From: Bacteroidota bacterium
Lineage (GTDB): Bacteria > Bacteroidota > Bacteroidia > Bacteroidales > VadinHA17
NCBI GenBank assembly: GCA_030706785.1
Contig: JAUZNW010000003.1
Span: forward strand, 1 to 55,169
Length of the DNA: 55,169 nt
Direction of reading: 5' to 3'
Numbering within the stretch: the first letter of the stretch is position 1; every line of letters begins with the position of its first letter. A program made the position numbers and the translations under genes. Below, in pieces: positions 42,654 to 49,083 of the stretch. The notes beneath the pieces are model-generated. The model worked only from the letters and a program-made list of their open reading frames with translations, had not been told where the DNA came from and searched no databases.

Positions 42654-42845
42654 ATGATCATTGTACCGCTAAAAGAAGGCGAAAACATCGAAAGAGCTCT
42701 GAAAAAGTTCAAAAGGAAATTTGAGAAGACTGGAGTAATCCGTGAATTACGTTCACGTCAGGCTTATATAAAGCCTTCAGTGCGCCGGAGAGAAGAAATC
42801 AAGAAGGCTAAGTATGTTCAGAAAATGCAGGAAAACGAGGAATAG
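42654..42845 (+). CDS. rpsU: 30S ribosomal protein bS21
   Basis: This small-subunit protein lies near the 3' end of 16S rRNA. In Bacteroidetes ribosomes it helps bury the anti-SD sequence, explaining why most genes need no SD. The 63-residue sequence is basic with the family start MIIVPLKEGENIERALKKFK and the RRREEIKKAKYVQK segment. Its leader is A-rich with no SD. It is first in an operon with xerC (47 bp later) and raiA. Confidence 0.97.
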   Translation: MIIVPLKEGENIERALKKFKRKFEKTGVIRELRSRQAYIKPSVRRREEIKKAKYVQKMQENEE

Positions 42846-42878
42846 TCCCTATTCTGCATTATTAAAATATTAACAGCT

Positions 42879-42885
42879 AAGGAGG
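42879..42885 (+). promoter_or_regulatory. Consensus Shine-Dalgarno of xerC
   Basis: AAGGAGG ends 7 nt before the ATG at 42893. Such a complete SD is exceptional in this window, where most genes show none. Confidence 0.85.
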
Positions 42886-42892
42886 TTCCTTT

Positions 42893-43780
42893 ATGAAATA
42901 TAAGGAATCATTCTTACAGTATCTTAAAATCGAAAAGCGTTATTCTCCGCTTACTGTAAGATCTTACTTAAACGATCTGGATCAGTTTGAAAAGTACCTA
43001 ATATCGCAGGAACTGCCCCTGGATCCTGATGTTCTTACATCCCACGATATAAGGTCATGGATAGTAACGCTTCTGGAAAATAATTACAATCCGGTCTCTG
43101 TACACAGGAAAATATCGTGCCTCAGGGTGTTTTACAGATATCTGAGGAAAGAGGGATTTACCAGGGCAGATCCGGTTGAAAAGGTTGTCCTTCCTAAAAT
43201 AAAGAAACGGTTGCCGGTTTTTGTTGATGAAAGTGCGCTTGACAGGCTCCTGGATGATACTGATTTCGGCTCGGATTTCAGGGGTGTAAGGAACAGAGCC
43301 ATTGTTGAGATGCTGTACCTGACAGGCATGAGAAGAGCCGAACTGACAGGGCTCAGGAACCAGGATGTTGATCTGGCGGAAGCAACCGTGAAGGTCACGG
43401 GAAAAAGGAACAAACAGAGGATCATTCCGATCCTGAGATCTTTTATCTCCACTCTGCAGGAGTATCTGAAGCTGCGCGATGAAGCATTTCCCGGTGCTGT
43501 TAACGGATGGTTTTTTAGGAGCGACAGGGGGAACAAGATGTATGATAAGTATGTTTATAATATAGTAAGGAACTACCTGGCTATGGTGACAACCATTGAT
43601 AAAAGGAGTCCCCATGTGCTAAGGCACACTTTTGCAACCCACATGCTGAATCACGGTGCTGACCTGAACTCGATTAAGGAATTCTTAGGTCATGCAAATC
43701 TGTCAGCAACCCAGATATATACGCATAACTCATTTGAAAAGCTAAGGAAAATATACAAACAGGCTCACCCAAGAGCTTAA
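42893..43780 (+). CDS. xerC: Tyrosine recombinase, XerC/XerD type
   Basis: This 295-residue site-specific recombinase probably resolves chromosome dimers at dif. The N-terminal SAM-like core-binding domain covers about 1-95 (FLQYLKIEKRYSPLTVRSYL). The catalytic domain has Arg147 (LYLTGMRR), His241 and Arg244 (HVLRHTFATH), His267 (FLGHANL) and nucleophile Tyr276 (QIYTH). It is a full-length Xer protein with no arm-binding domain, excisionase or phage gene nearby, so a housekeeping role is more likely than an integrase. It has a strong SD and lies between rpsU and raiA. Whether it is XerC or XerD cannot be told. Confidence 0.92.
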   Translation: MKYKESFLQYLKIEKRYSPLTVRSYLNDLDQFEKYLISQELPLDPDVLTSHDIRSWIVTLLENNYNPVSVHRKISCLRVFYRYLRKEGFTRADPVEKVVLPKIKKRLPVFVDESALDRLLDDTDFGSDFRGVRNRAIVEMLYLTGMRRAELTGLRNQDVDLAEATVKVTGKRNKQRIIPILRSFISTLQEYLKLRDEAFPGAVNGWFFRSDRGNKMYDKYVYNIVRNYLAMVTTIDKRSPHVLRHTFATHMLNHGADLNSIKEFLGHANLSATQIYTHNSFEKLRKIYKQAHPRA

Positions 43781-43797
43781 TTATTAATTAATTAAAC

Positions 43798-43804
43798 AGG
43801 AGGT
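43798..43804 (+). promoter_or_regulatory. Consensus Shine-Dalgarno of raiA
   Basis: AGGAGGT ends 6 nt before the ATG at 43811, again a full SD in an otherwise SD-poor genome segment. Confidence 0.85.
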
Positions 43805-43810
43805 ACTACT

Positions 43811-44110
43811 ATGAACGTTCAGATTCACTCAGTGCGGTTTGATGCCGATAAAAAGCTAATCGACTTTGTTCATCAGAGACTCGAAAAACTGACTCAGTTC
43901 GGTGACGGGATCGTTAATGCTGAAGTGTACCTGAGGCTCGATAAGGATCAGGATCGCGCAAATAAAATCACTGAAATTAAACTGGAGTTAAGGGGAGCAC
44001 CTTTGTTTGCAAGGAAGCAGAGCAAGACTTTTGAAGAGGCTACAGACCTGGCTGTAGATGCTCTTAAAAAACAGATTACCAAGCACAAACAGAAGAAGAG
44101 AAGGGCCTGA
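43811..44110 (+). CDS. raiA: Ribosome hibernation factor (RaiA/HPF family)
   Basis: The 99-residue protein binds the 30S decoding region and stalls or stores ribosomes during slow growth. The sequence MNVQIHSVRFDADKKLIDFV starts the beta-alpha-beta fold, and KSKTFEEATDLAVDALKKQI (reading KQSKTF... in the protein) matches the second helix; the C-terminus is Lys-rich (KHKQKKRRA). It is the short form, without the dimerisation domain of long HPF. It is third in the rpsU-xerC-raiA operon, has a consensus SD, and lies just before the tRNA-tuf promoter. Confidence 0.94.
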   Translation: MNVQIHSVRFDADKKLIDFVHQRLEKLTQFGDGIVNAEVYLRLDKDQDRANKITEIKLELRGAPLFARKQSKTFEEATDLAVDALKKQITKHKQKKRRA

Positions 44111-44141
44111 ACCGACCCCTGTTAAAAATAATTTGATTTAT

Positions 44142-44173
44142 TTTGATAACTGAAAAATAAATTCATACATTTG
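44142..44173 (+). promoter_or_regulatory. Promoter of the tRNA-tuf operon
   Basis: TTTG (44142-44145), 20-nt spacer, TACATTTG (44166-44173): an exact consensus match. The transcript should begin near 44180, about 43 nt before the first tRNA. Confidence 0.8.
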
Positions 44174-44222
44174 CACACCGATTTTTTAGGGTATAAAAGC
44201 CTGTCGGTACGTTCTTTAAATT

Positions 44223-44296
44223 GCCGATGTAGCTCAGTTGGCCAGAGCAGCTGATTTGTAATCTGCAGGTCGGGGGTTCGAATCCCTTCATCGGCT
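44223..44296 (+). tRNA. tRNA-Thr (anticodon TGT)
   Basis: The acceptor stem GCCGATG/CATCGGC is perfect. The anticodon loop TTTGTAA gives TGT, reading ACA-type Thr codons. The anticodon stem GCTGA/TCTGC contains one T-T mismatch in the middle. CCA is not encoded. First of four tRNAs ahead of tuf. Confidence 0.95.
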
Positions 44297-44345
44297 CCTG
44301 AAAGAGTTACAAATGTGTGTCATAAGGGGTCAAACTCTGTTTCAA

Positions 44346-44428
44346 GGGGAGATACCAAAGCGGTCAACTGGGGCAGACTGTAAATCTGCTGGCTGATGCC
44401 TTCGTAGGTTCGAATCCTGCTCTCCCCA
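44346..44428 (+). tRNA. tRNA-Tyr (anticodon GTA)
   Basis: The acceptor stem GGGGAGA/TCTCCCC is perfect, the anticodon stem GCAGA/TCTGC is perfect with loop CTGTAAA, and a long class II variable arm is present. CCA is not encoded. Confidence 0.96.
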
Positions 44429-44432
44429 CGTT

Positions 44433-44479
44433 ACAGGGCGGACCGTAAACCTGACCGGATGCGAGAAACAGGGCGGACC
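44433..44479. repeat. 12-bp direct repeat in a tRNA spacer
   Basis: ACAGGGCGGACC occurs at 44433-44444 and again at 44468-44479, in the spacer between tRNA-Tyr and tRNA-Gly. Possibly a past duplication or an RNA-processing context. Confidence 0.6.
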
Positions 44480-44496
44480 TCTTTGGACGATATCAG

Positions 44497-44569
44497 GCGG
44501 GAGTAGCTCAGTTGGTAGAGCATTAGCCTTCCAAGCTAAGGGTCGCGGATTCGAGCTCCGTCTCCCGCT
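44497..44569 (+). tRNA. tRNA-Gly (anticodon TCC)
   Basis: Acceptor GCGGGAG/CTCCCGC and anticodon stem TTAGC/GCTAA are perfect; the loop CTTCCAA gives TCC. CCA is not encoded. Confidence 0.96.
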
Positions 44570-44580
44570 CACTTTTTGAT

Positions 44581-44652
44581 GCCAGAGTAGCTCAGGGGTA
44601 GAGCACTTCCTTGGTAAGGAAGGGGTCAGGGGTTCAATTCCCCTCTCCGGCT
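44581..44652 (+). tRNA. tRNA-Thr (anticodon GGT)
   Basis: Anticodon stem CTTCC/GGAAG with loop TTGGTAA gives GGT. The acceptor stem GCCAGAG/CTCCGGC contains one A-C mismatch. CCA is not encoded. It directly precedes tuf. Confidence 0.95.
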
Positions 44653-44712
44653 CAACGGGAAAACAAGATATTATACTGAATAGATAAACTTTAATTTAAT
44701 ACGCTTGGAGTT

Positions 44713-45900
44713 ATGGCAAAAGAAAAATTTGACAGATCGAAACCGCACGTAAATATTGGCACAATTGGTCACGTCGACCATGGTAAGACCACTCTTACAG
44801 CAGCGATCACAATGGTTCTTCATAAAAAAGGTCTTTCTGAAATCAGGGATTTCGATTCAATCGATAATGCTCCCGAGGAAAAGGAAAGGGGTATTACCAT
44901 TAATACCGCTCACGTTGAATATCAGACAGCAACACGTCACTATGCACACGTTGACTGCCCGGGACACGCTGACTATATTAAAAACATGGTTACAGGTGCA
45001 GCGCAGATGGACGGTGCAATCCTTGTAGTTGCAGCTGATGACGGTCCGATGCCTCAAACACGTGAACATATACTTCTGGCGCACCAGGTTAACGTTCCGA
45101 AGGTTCTTGTATTCATGAACAAGGTTGACCTGGTTGATGATGAGGAACTTCTCGATCTGGTTGAGATGGAAGTACGCGACCTTCTCAATTTCTACGAATT
45201 TGACGGCGACAATGCTCCGGTAATACGCGGCTCAGCCCTCGGTGCAATGCACGGAGAACCAAAATGGGAAGAAAAAGTCGTTGAGCTGATGGATGCCGTT
45301 GACGCATATATTCCAATACCTCCACGCGACAATCAAAAACCGTTCCTGATGCCGGTTGAGGACGTTTTCTCGATCACAGGCCGTGGAACAGTTGCTACAG
45401 GCCGTATTGAAACAGGAGTTGTTCAGACAGGCGATGAGCTTGAAATGATCGGCCTTGGCGCAGAAAAACGCAGGACTGTCTGTACAGGTGTTGAAATGTT
45501 CCGGAAAATCCTCGACAGGGGTGAGGCAGGTGACAATGTAGGACTTCTGCTCCGAGGTGTCGACAAGAAGGAGATTAAGAGAGGAATGGTACTTGCAAAA
45601 CCGGGTTCAATCACACCTCACACAAAACTGAAAGCTGAGATCTACGTTCTTAAAAAGGAAGAAGGCGGACGTCACACTCCATTCCACAATAAATATCGTC
45701 CCCAGTTCTACGTAAGGACACTCGATATTACAGGTGAGATAACTCTTCCCGAAGGGACCGAAATGGTGATGCCCGGTGATAATGTGACAATTACTGTTGA
45801 ACTTATCTATCCAGTTGCAATAAACGTTGGACTCCGCTTCGCAATACGTGAAGGAGGAAGGACCGTCGGAGCCGGTACAGTTATAGAGATCGTTGAATAA
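44713..45900 (+). CDS. tuf: Translation elongation factor Tu
   Basis: This GTPase delivers aminoacyl-tRNA to the ribosome. The 395-residue protein has P-loop [10 protein letters not shown] (about 19-28), the switch II motif DCPGHADY and NKVD, followed by the two beta-barrel domains; it ends GTVIEIVE. The start [20 protein letters not shown] is canonical. A weak GGAG lies close to the ATG. It is co-transcribed with the four upstream tRNAs, as in the tufB operon of E. coli. A perfect hairpin follows the stop codon. Confidence 0.99.
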   Translation: MAKEKFDRSKPHVNIGTIGHVDHGKTTLTAAITMVLHKKGLSEIRDFDSIDNAPEEKERGITINTAHVEYQTATRHYAHVDCPGHADYIKNMVTGAAQMDGAILVVAADDGPMPQTREHILLAHQVNVPKVLVFMNKVDLVDDEELLDLVEMEVRDLLNFYEFDGDNAPVIRGSALGAMHGEPKWEEKVVELMDAVDAYIPIPPRDNQKPFLMPVEDVFSITGRGTVATGRIETGVVQTGDELEMIGLGAEKRRTVCTGVEMFRKILDRGEAGDNVGLLLRGVDKKEIKRGMVLAKPGSITPHTKLKAEIYVLKKEEGGRHTPFHNKYRPQFYVRTLDITGEITLPEGTEMVMPGDNVTITVELIYPVAINVGLRFAIREGGRTVGAGTVIEIVE

Positions 45901-45916
45901 TAGTTTTGGACATACA

Positions 45917-45944
45917 GTAAGGCCGCATTGATTTGCGGCCTTAC
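45917..45944 (+). promoter_or_regulatory. Perfect 11-bp hairpin between tuf and tRNA-Trp
   Basis: GTAAGGCCGCA-TTGATT-TGCGGCCTTAC. It lies 16 bp after the tuf stop and 5 bp before tRNA-Trp. No T-run follows, so it is more likely a processing, stability or partial attenuation element than a simple terminator. Confidence 0.7.
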
Positions 45945-45949
45945 CCGAT

Positions 45950-46022
45950 ACGGGTGTAGCTCAGTTGGTAGAGCACTGGTCTCCAAAACCAGGTGTCGGG
46001 AGTTCGAGTCTCTCCTCCCGTG
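45950..46022 (+). tRNA. tRNA-Trp (anticodon CCA)
   Basis: Anticodon stem CTGGT/ACCAG with loop CTCCAAA gives CCA. The acceptor ACGGGTG/CTCCCGT has a single T-T mismatch. It sits between tuf and secE, an old and widespread arrangement. Confidence 0.96.
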
Positions 46023-46039
46023 CGACGAATTTAAACAAC

Positions 46040-46231
46040 ATGAATTTAAAAGGTTATTTTAAAGAATCATACACTGAGCTGATACATAAGGTCACGTGGC
46101 CTACCTGGACGGAACTGCAGAATAGTGGAGTCCTTGTCCTGGTCGCTACACTGATCATTGCTATCATCGTTGCCATTATGGACCTGGGTTTCAGCAGGAT
46201 TATGCAATTCATATACAGCTTATTGTATTAA
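46040..46231 (+). CDS. secE: Preprotein translocase subunit SecE
   Basis: SecE is the clamp subunit of the SecYEG channel. The 63-residue single-helix form starts [20 protein letters not shown], with the conserved [10 protein letters not shown] amphipathic helix and one transmembrane helix (about 30-52). The start at 46040 excludes a longer frame that runs back through tRNA-Trp. It is followed by nusG after 17 bp. Confidence 0.95.
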   Translation: MNLKGYFKESYTELIHKVTWPTWTELQNSGVLVLVATLIIAIIVAIMDLGFSRIMQFIYSLLY

Positions 46232-46248
46232 TAAGGAGATCCGTTTCA

Positions 46249-46797
46249 ATGGAGGAGAATTTAAAGAAATGGTATGTGCTCAGGGCTATCGGGGGGAAGG
46301 AAAAAAAGGTGAAGGAATACCTCGAGAGCGAGATTGTGCGTCTGAAGCTTCAGGATTTGGTCTCGCAGGTCCTGATCCCAACAGAAAAAGTGTACCAGAT
46401 CAGGTCAGGGAAAAAGATAAGCAAGGAAAGGACTTTCTTCCCGGGATATGTTCTCGTTGAGGCTACTCTTGTGGGGGAGATTCCTCATCTATTAAGAAAT
46501 ATACCAAATGTGATAGGATTCCTTGGATCTCAGGACGGAGAACCTGTCCCTCTGAGGAAATCAGAGATAAACAGGATCCTCGGAAAAGTTGATGAACTTA
46601 ATGCCAGCGACGAGGAACTGAACGTTCCATTCTTCGTCGGCGAATCGGTAAAAGTGATTGACGGTCCGTTCAACAGTTTTACTGGTGTCATTGAAGAGGT
46701 CAACGAGGAAAAGAAGAAACTAAAGGTCATGGTAAAGATATTCGGCAGAAAGACGCCCCTTGAGTTGAGTTTTATGCAGGTGGAAAAAGAAAGTTAA
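46249..46797 (+). CDS. nusG: Transcription termination/antitermination factor NusG
   Basis: NusG binds RNA polymerase, stimulates elongation and links it to Rho or the ribosome. The 182-residue protein has the NGN domain ([20 protein letters not shown] at the start, [10 protein letters not shown] near 65) and a C-terminal KOW domain ([20 protein letters not shown]). An AAGGAG SD lies about 10 nt upstream of the ATG. It is followed by an inverted repeat before rplK. Confidence 0.97.
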   Translation: MEENLKKWYVLRAIGGKEKKVKEYLESEIVRLKLQDLVSQVLIPTEKVYQIRSGKKISKERTFFPGYVLVEATLVGEIPHLLRNIPNVIGFLGSQDGEPVPLRKSEINRILGKVDELNASDEELNVPFFVGESVKVIDGPFNSFTGVIEEVNEEKKKLKVMVKIFGRKTPLELSFMQVEKES

Positions 46798-46806
46798 CAG
46801 AAGATA

Positions 46807-46849
46807 TTGACAGTTATGATAATCATAATGCTTCCTGAATAACTGTCAA
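46807..46849 (+). promoter_or_regulatory. Inverted repeat between nusG and rplK
   Basis: TTGACAGTTAT (46807-46817) and ATAACTGTCAA (46839-46849) are perfect 11-bp arms around a 21-nt loop; inside lies a second palindrome, ATGATAATCAT (46816-46826). No T-run follows. It could be a leader structure for the ribosomal protein genes or a binding site for a regulator. Confidence 0.65.
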
Positions 46850-46880
46850 GCTCTCGCAATAAATAAGCAAATTTAAAATT

Positions 46881-47318
46881 ATGGCTAAAGAAGTTGCTGG
46901 AATTATTAAATTACAAATTCGTGGCGGAGCCGCTAATCCATCACCACCGGTTGGTCCTGCTCTTGGATCAAAAGGTGTCAACATTATGGATTTTTGCAAG
47001 CAATTTAATGCGAGGACTCAGGATAAAGCTGGAAAGGTAATACCGGTTGTCATAACTGTTTATGCCGACAAATCATTTGATTTTGTCACAAAAACTCCTC
47101 CGGTTGCAGTACAGCTGCTAGAGGTTGCCAAATCCAAGAAAGGTTCTAAGGAACCCAACAGGGAAAAAGTGGCAACCGTAACCTGGGACCAGGTTAAATC
47201 GATTGCAAAGGAAAAAATGGAAGACCTGAACTGTTTTACGCTCGAGTCGGCCATGAAGATGGTAGCAGGTACTGCCAGAAGTATGGGGATCACCGTAAAG
47301 GAAGGCCCCGTTAAATAA
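46881..47318 (+). CDS. rplK: 50S ribosomal protein uL11
   Basis: This protein lies at the base of the L7/L12 stalk and contacts elongation factors. The 145-residue sequence has the conserved N-terminal [20 protein letters not shown] and the C-terminal RNA-binding domain ending [14 protein letters not shown]. It is followed by rplA after 15 bp. Confidence 0.99.
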   Translation: MAKEVAGIIKLQIRGGAANPSPPVGPALGSKGVNIMDFCKQFNARTQDKAGKVIPVVITVYADKSFDFVTKTPPVAVQLLEVAKSKKGSKEPNREKVATVTWDQVKSIAKEKMEDLNCFTLESAMKMVAGTARSMGITVKEGPVK

Positions 47319-47333
47319 TTAAACAGGAGAACA

Positions 47334-48029
47334 ATGACGAAACTTACTAAAAACCAGAAGCTTGCCTACGAGAAACTCGACAGGAACAAGCTTTATACGT
47401 TGACAGAAGCATCGGCACTTGTGAAAGAGATCACCAAAACGAAGTTTGATGCTTCCATCGACCTGGATGTAAGGTTAGGCATCGATCCGAGAAAATCCAA
47501 CCAGATGGTCCGCGGTGTTGTTTCACTTCCTCACGGAACAGGAAAACAAATCCGCGTCCTTGTACTTTGCACTCCCGATAAGGAAGCTGAAGCAAAGAAT
47601 GCAGGGGCAGACCATGTAGGCCTTGATGAATACGTCGAAAAGATCAAAGCAGGCTGGACAGACGTCGATGTTATAATAACCATGCCATCCGTAATGGGAA
47701 AAGTCGGTCAGTTAGGACGTATTCTTGGTCCGAGAGGACTGATGCCGAACCCTAAAAGTGGAACTGTTACAATGGAAATTGGTAAGGCTGTCAAGGAAGT
47801 GAAGCAGGGTAAGATTGATTTCAAGGTTGACAAAAGCGGAATCATACATACCTCTATCGGAAAAGTCTCATTCGAGGCTCAGAAAATCGTCGAAAATGCA
47901 AGGGAGTTTATCCAGATGGTAAACAAACTGAAACCGGCCGCTGCAAAGGGAACCTACATTCGCAGTATGTTCCTTTCAAGCACAATGAGCCCGGGAATTA
48001 AGATCGATCCCAAAGGCCTTGATGTTTAA
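47334..48029 (+). CDS. rplA: 50S ribosomal protein uL1
   Basis: This is the L1 stalk protein and, in many bacteria, a translational repressor of the rplK-rplA operon. The 231 residues include the family signature [19 protein letters not shown]. An AGGAG SD precedes the ATG, one of the few in this window. Confidence 0.99.
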   Translation: MTKLTKNQKLAYEKLDRNKLYTLTEASALVKEITKTKFDASIDLDVRLGIDPRKSNQMVRGVVSLPHGTGKQIRVLVLCTPDKEAEAKNAGADHVGLDEYVEKIKAGWTDVDVIITMPSVMGKVGQLGRILGPRGLMPNPKSGTVTMEIGKAVKEVKQGKIDFKVDKSGIIHTSIGKVSFEAQKIVENAREFIQMVNKLKPAAAKGTYIRSMFLSSTMSPGIKIDPKGLDV

Positions 48030-48055
48030 ACTGTTACGCTAAAACCGGATAAACA

Positions 48056-48577
48056 ATGAGACGAGAAGAAAAAAGTGCTATCATAGACAGCCTTGCTGAG
48101 AAATTAAAGGAGTACAGCCACTTTTATCTGACTGATACAGCTCAGCTGAATGCCGCTGACACCAGCGCACTGAGGAGGAAATGCTTTGAATACGATATTA
48201 AACTTATCGTCGTAAAGAATACTCTTCTGAAAAGGGCACTCGAAATGTCCGAAGGGAACTTTGAGGAACTTTACCCGGTTCTGAAAAGTACTACGTCCAT
48301 AATGCTTGCGCAGGCAGGAAACGCTCCCGCAAAACTTATCAAAGAGTTCAGGAAGGAGCATGACAAGCCTGTTCTGAAAGGCGCATACGTTCAGGAATCT
48401 ATTTTCATCGGAGACAGTATGCTCGACACACTGATTTCTGTCAAGACGAAGCAGGAACTGATAGGGGATATTGTGCTCCTACTACAGTCACCCGTCCGGA
48501 ACGTTGTATCAGCCTTGCAATCAGGCGGAAATAAAATTCACGGTGTTCTTGAAACACTATCAAAAAAAGAGAAGTAA
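48056..48577 (+). CDS. rplJ: 50S ribosomal protein uL10
   Basis: uL10 anchors the L7/L12 dimers at the stalk. The 173-residue protein begins MRREEKSAIIDSLAEKLKEY and ends with the helix that binds L7/L12. The gap to rplA is only 26 bp, leaving no room for the long L10 leader found in some other phyla, so autogenous control, if any, must use a different site. Confidence 0.98.
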   Translation: MRREEKSAIIDSLAEKLKEYSHFYLTDTAQLNAADTSALRRKCFEYDIKLIVVKNTLLKRALEMSEGNFEELYPVLKSTTSIMLAQAGNAPAKLIKEFRKEHDKPVLKGAYVQESIFIGDSMLDTLISVKTKQELIGDIVLLLQSPVRNVVSALQSGGNKIHGVLETLSKKEK

Positions 48578-48608
48578 TTAAAGTAAAATCAAATTAAATT
48601 CAATAAAA

Positions 48609-48986
48609 ATGGCAGATCTTAAGAAATTTGCAGAAGAACTGGTTAACCTGTCTGTTAAAGAGGTGAATGAACTGGCTAAAATACTCAAGGAAGAGTACGG
48701 AATTGAACCCGCAGCAACTGCTGTGGCCGTTGCAGGCACTGCTGCAGGCGGTGAAGCACCAAAAGCTGCTGAAAAATCAACCTTTGATGTTATCCTGAAG
48801 GCAGCTGGTGGCCAGAAACTACAGATTGTCAAGCTTGTTAAGGATATCACCGGCCTGGGACTGAAGGAAGCCAAGGCAGTTGTTGATGCTGCTCCGGCTC
48901 CTGTAAAGGAGGGTATATCAAAAGATGAAGCAGAAGCTATAAAAAGTCAATTGGTAGAAGCAGGAGCTGAAGTTGAACTTAAATAA
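48609..48986 (+). CDS. rplL: 50S ribosomal protein bL12 (L7/L12)
   Basis: bL12 is the multi-copy stalk protein that recruits translation factors. The 125-residue sequence has the N-terminal dimerisation helices, an Ala/Gly-rich hinge ([16 protein letters not shown], about 42-57) and the C-terminal domain with [20 protein letters not shown]. Confidence 0.99.
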   Translation: MADLKKFAEELVNLSVKEVNELAKILKEEYGIEPAATAVAVAGTAAGGEAPKAAEKSTFDVILKAAGGQKLQIVKLVKDITGLGLKEAKAVVDAAPAPVKEGISKDEAEAIKSQLVEAGAEVELK

Positions 48987-49000
48987 TTTATACCTGTTTT

Positions 49001-49014
49001 TGTAGGTTGTAGGT
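49001..49014. repeat. Two 7-bp word repeats TGTAGGT
   Basis: TGTAGGT occurs twice in tandem directly upstream of the rplL-rpoB hairpin. Too short to be sure it is related to the other word repeats. Confidence 0.35.
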
Positions 49015-49016
49015 TT

Positions 49017-49036
49017 GGTCCCGCATGGGCGGGACC
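49017..49036 (+). promoter_or_regulatory. Attenuator-like hairpin between rplL and rpoB
   Basis: GGTCCCGC-ATGG-GCGGGACC is a perfect 8-bp GC-rich stem, followed by a T-rich stretch (CCTTTTCGTTCTTTTAATT). Position and form match the partial attenuator known between rplL and rpoB in E. coli, which makes more stalk protein than polymerase. The T-run is interrupted, consistent with leaky termination. Confidence 0.7.
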
Positions 49037-49083
49037 ACACCTTTTCGTTCTTTTAATTAATAAGTTCACTTAATCATTTTTAA

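Noticed and set aside
42893..43780. Tyrosine recombinase as the integrase of a mobile element
   Set aside because: It is flanked by rpsU and raiA in a housekeeping operon, has the plain Xer domain layout and no attachment-site repeats or phage genes are near.
48030..48055. L10 leader regulatory RNA before rplJ
   Set aside because: The gap is only 26 bp, too short for that structure.
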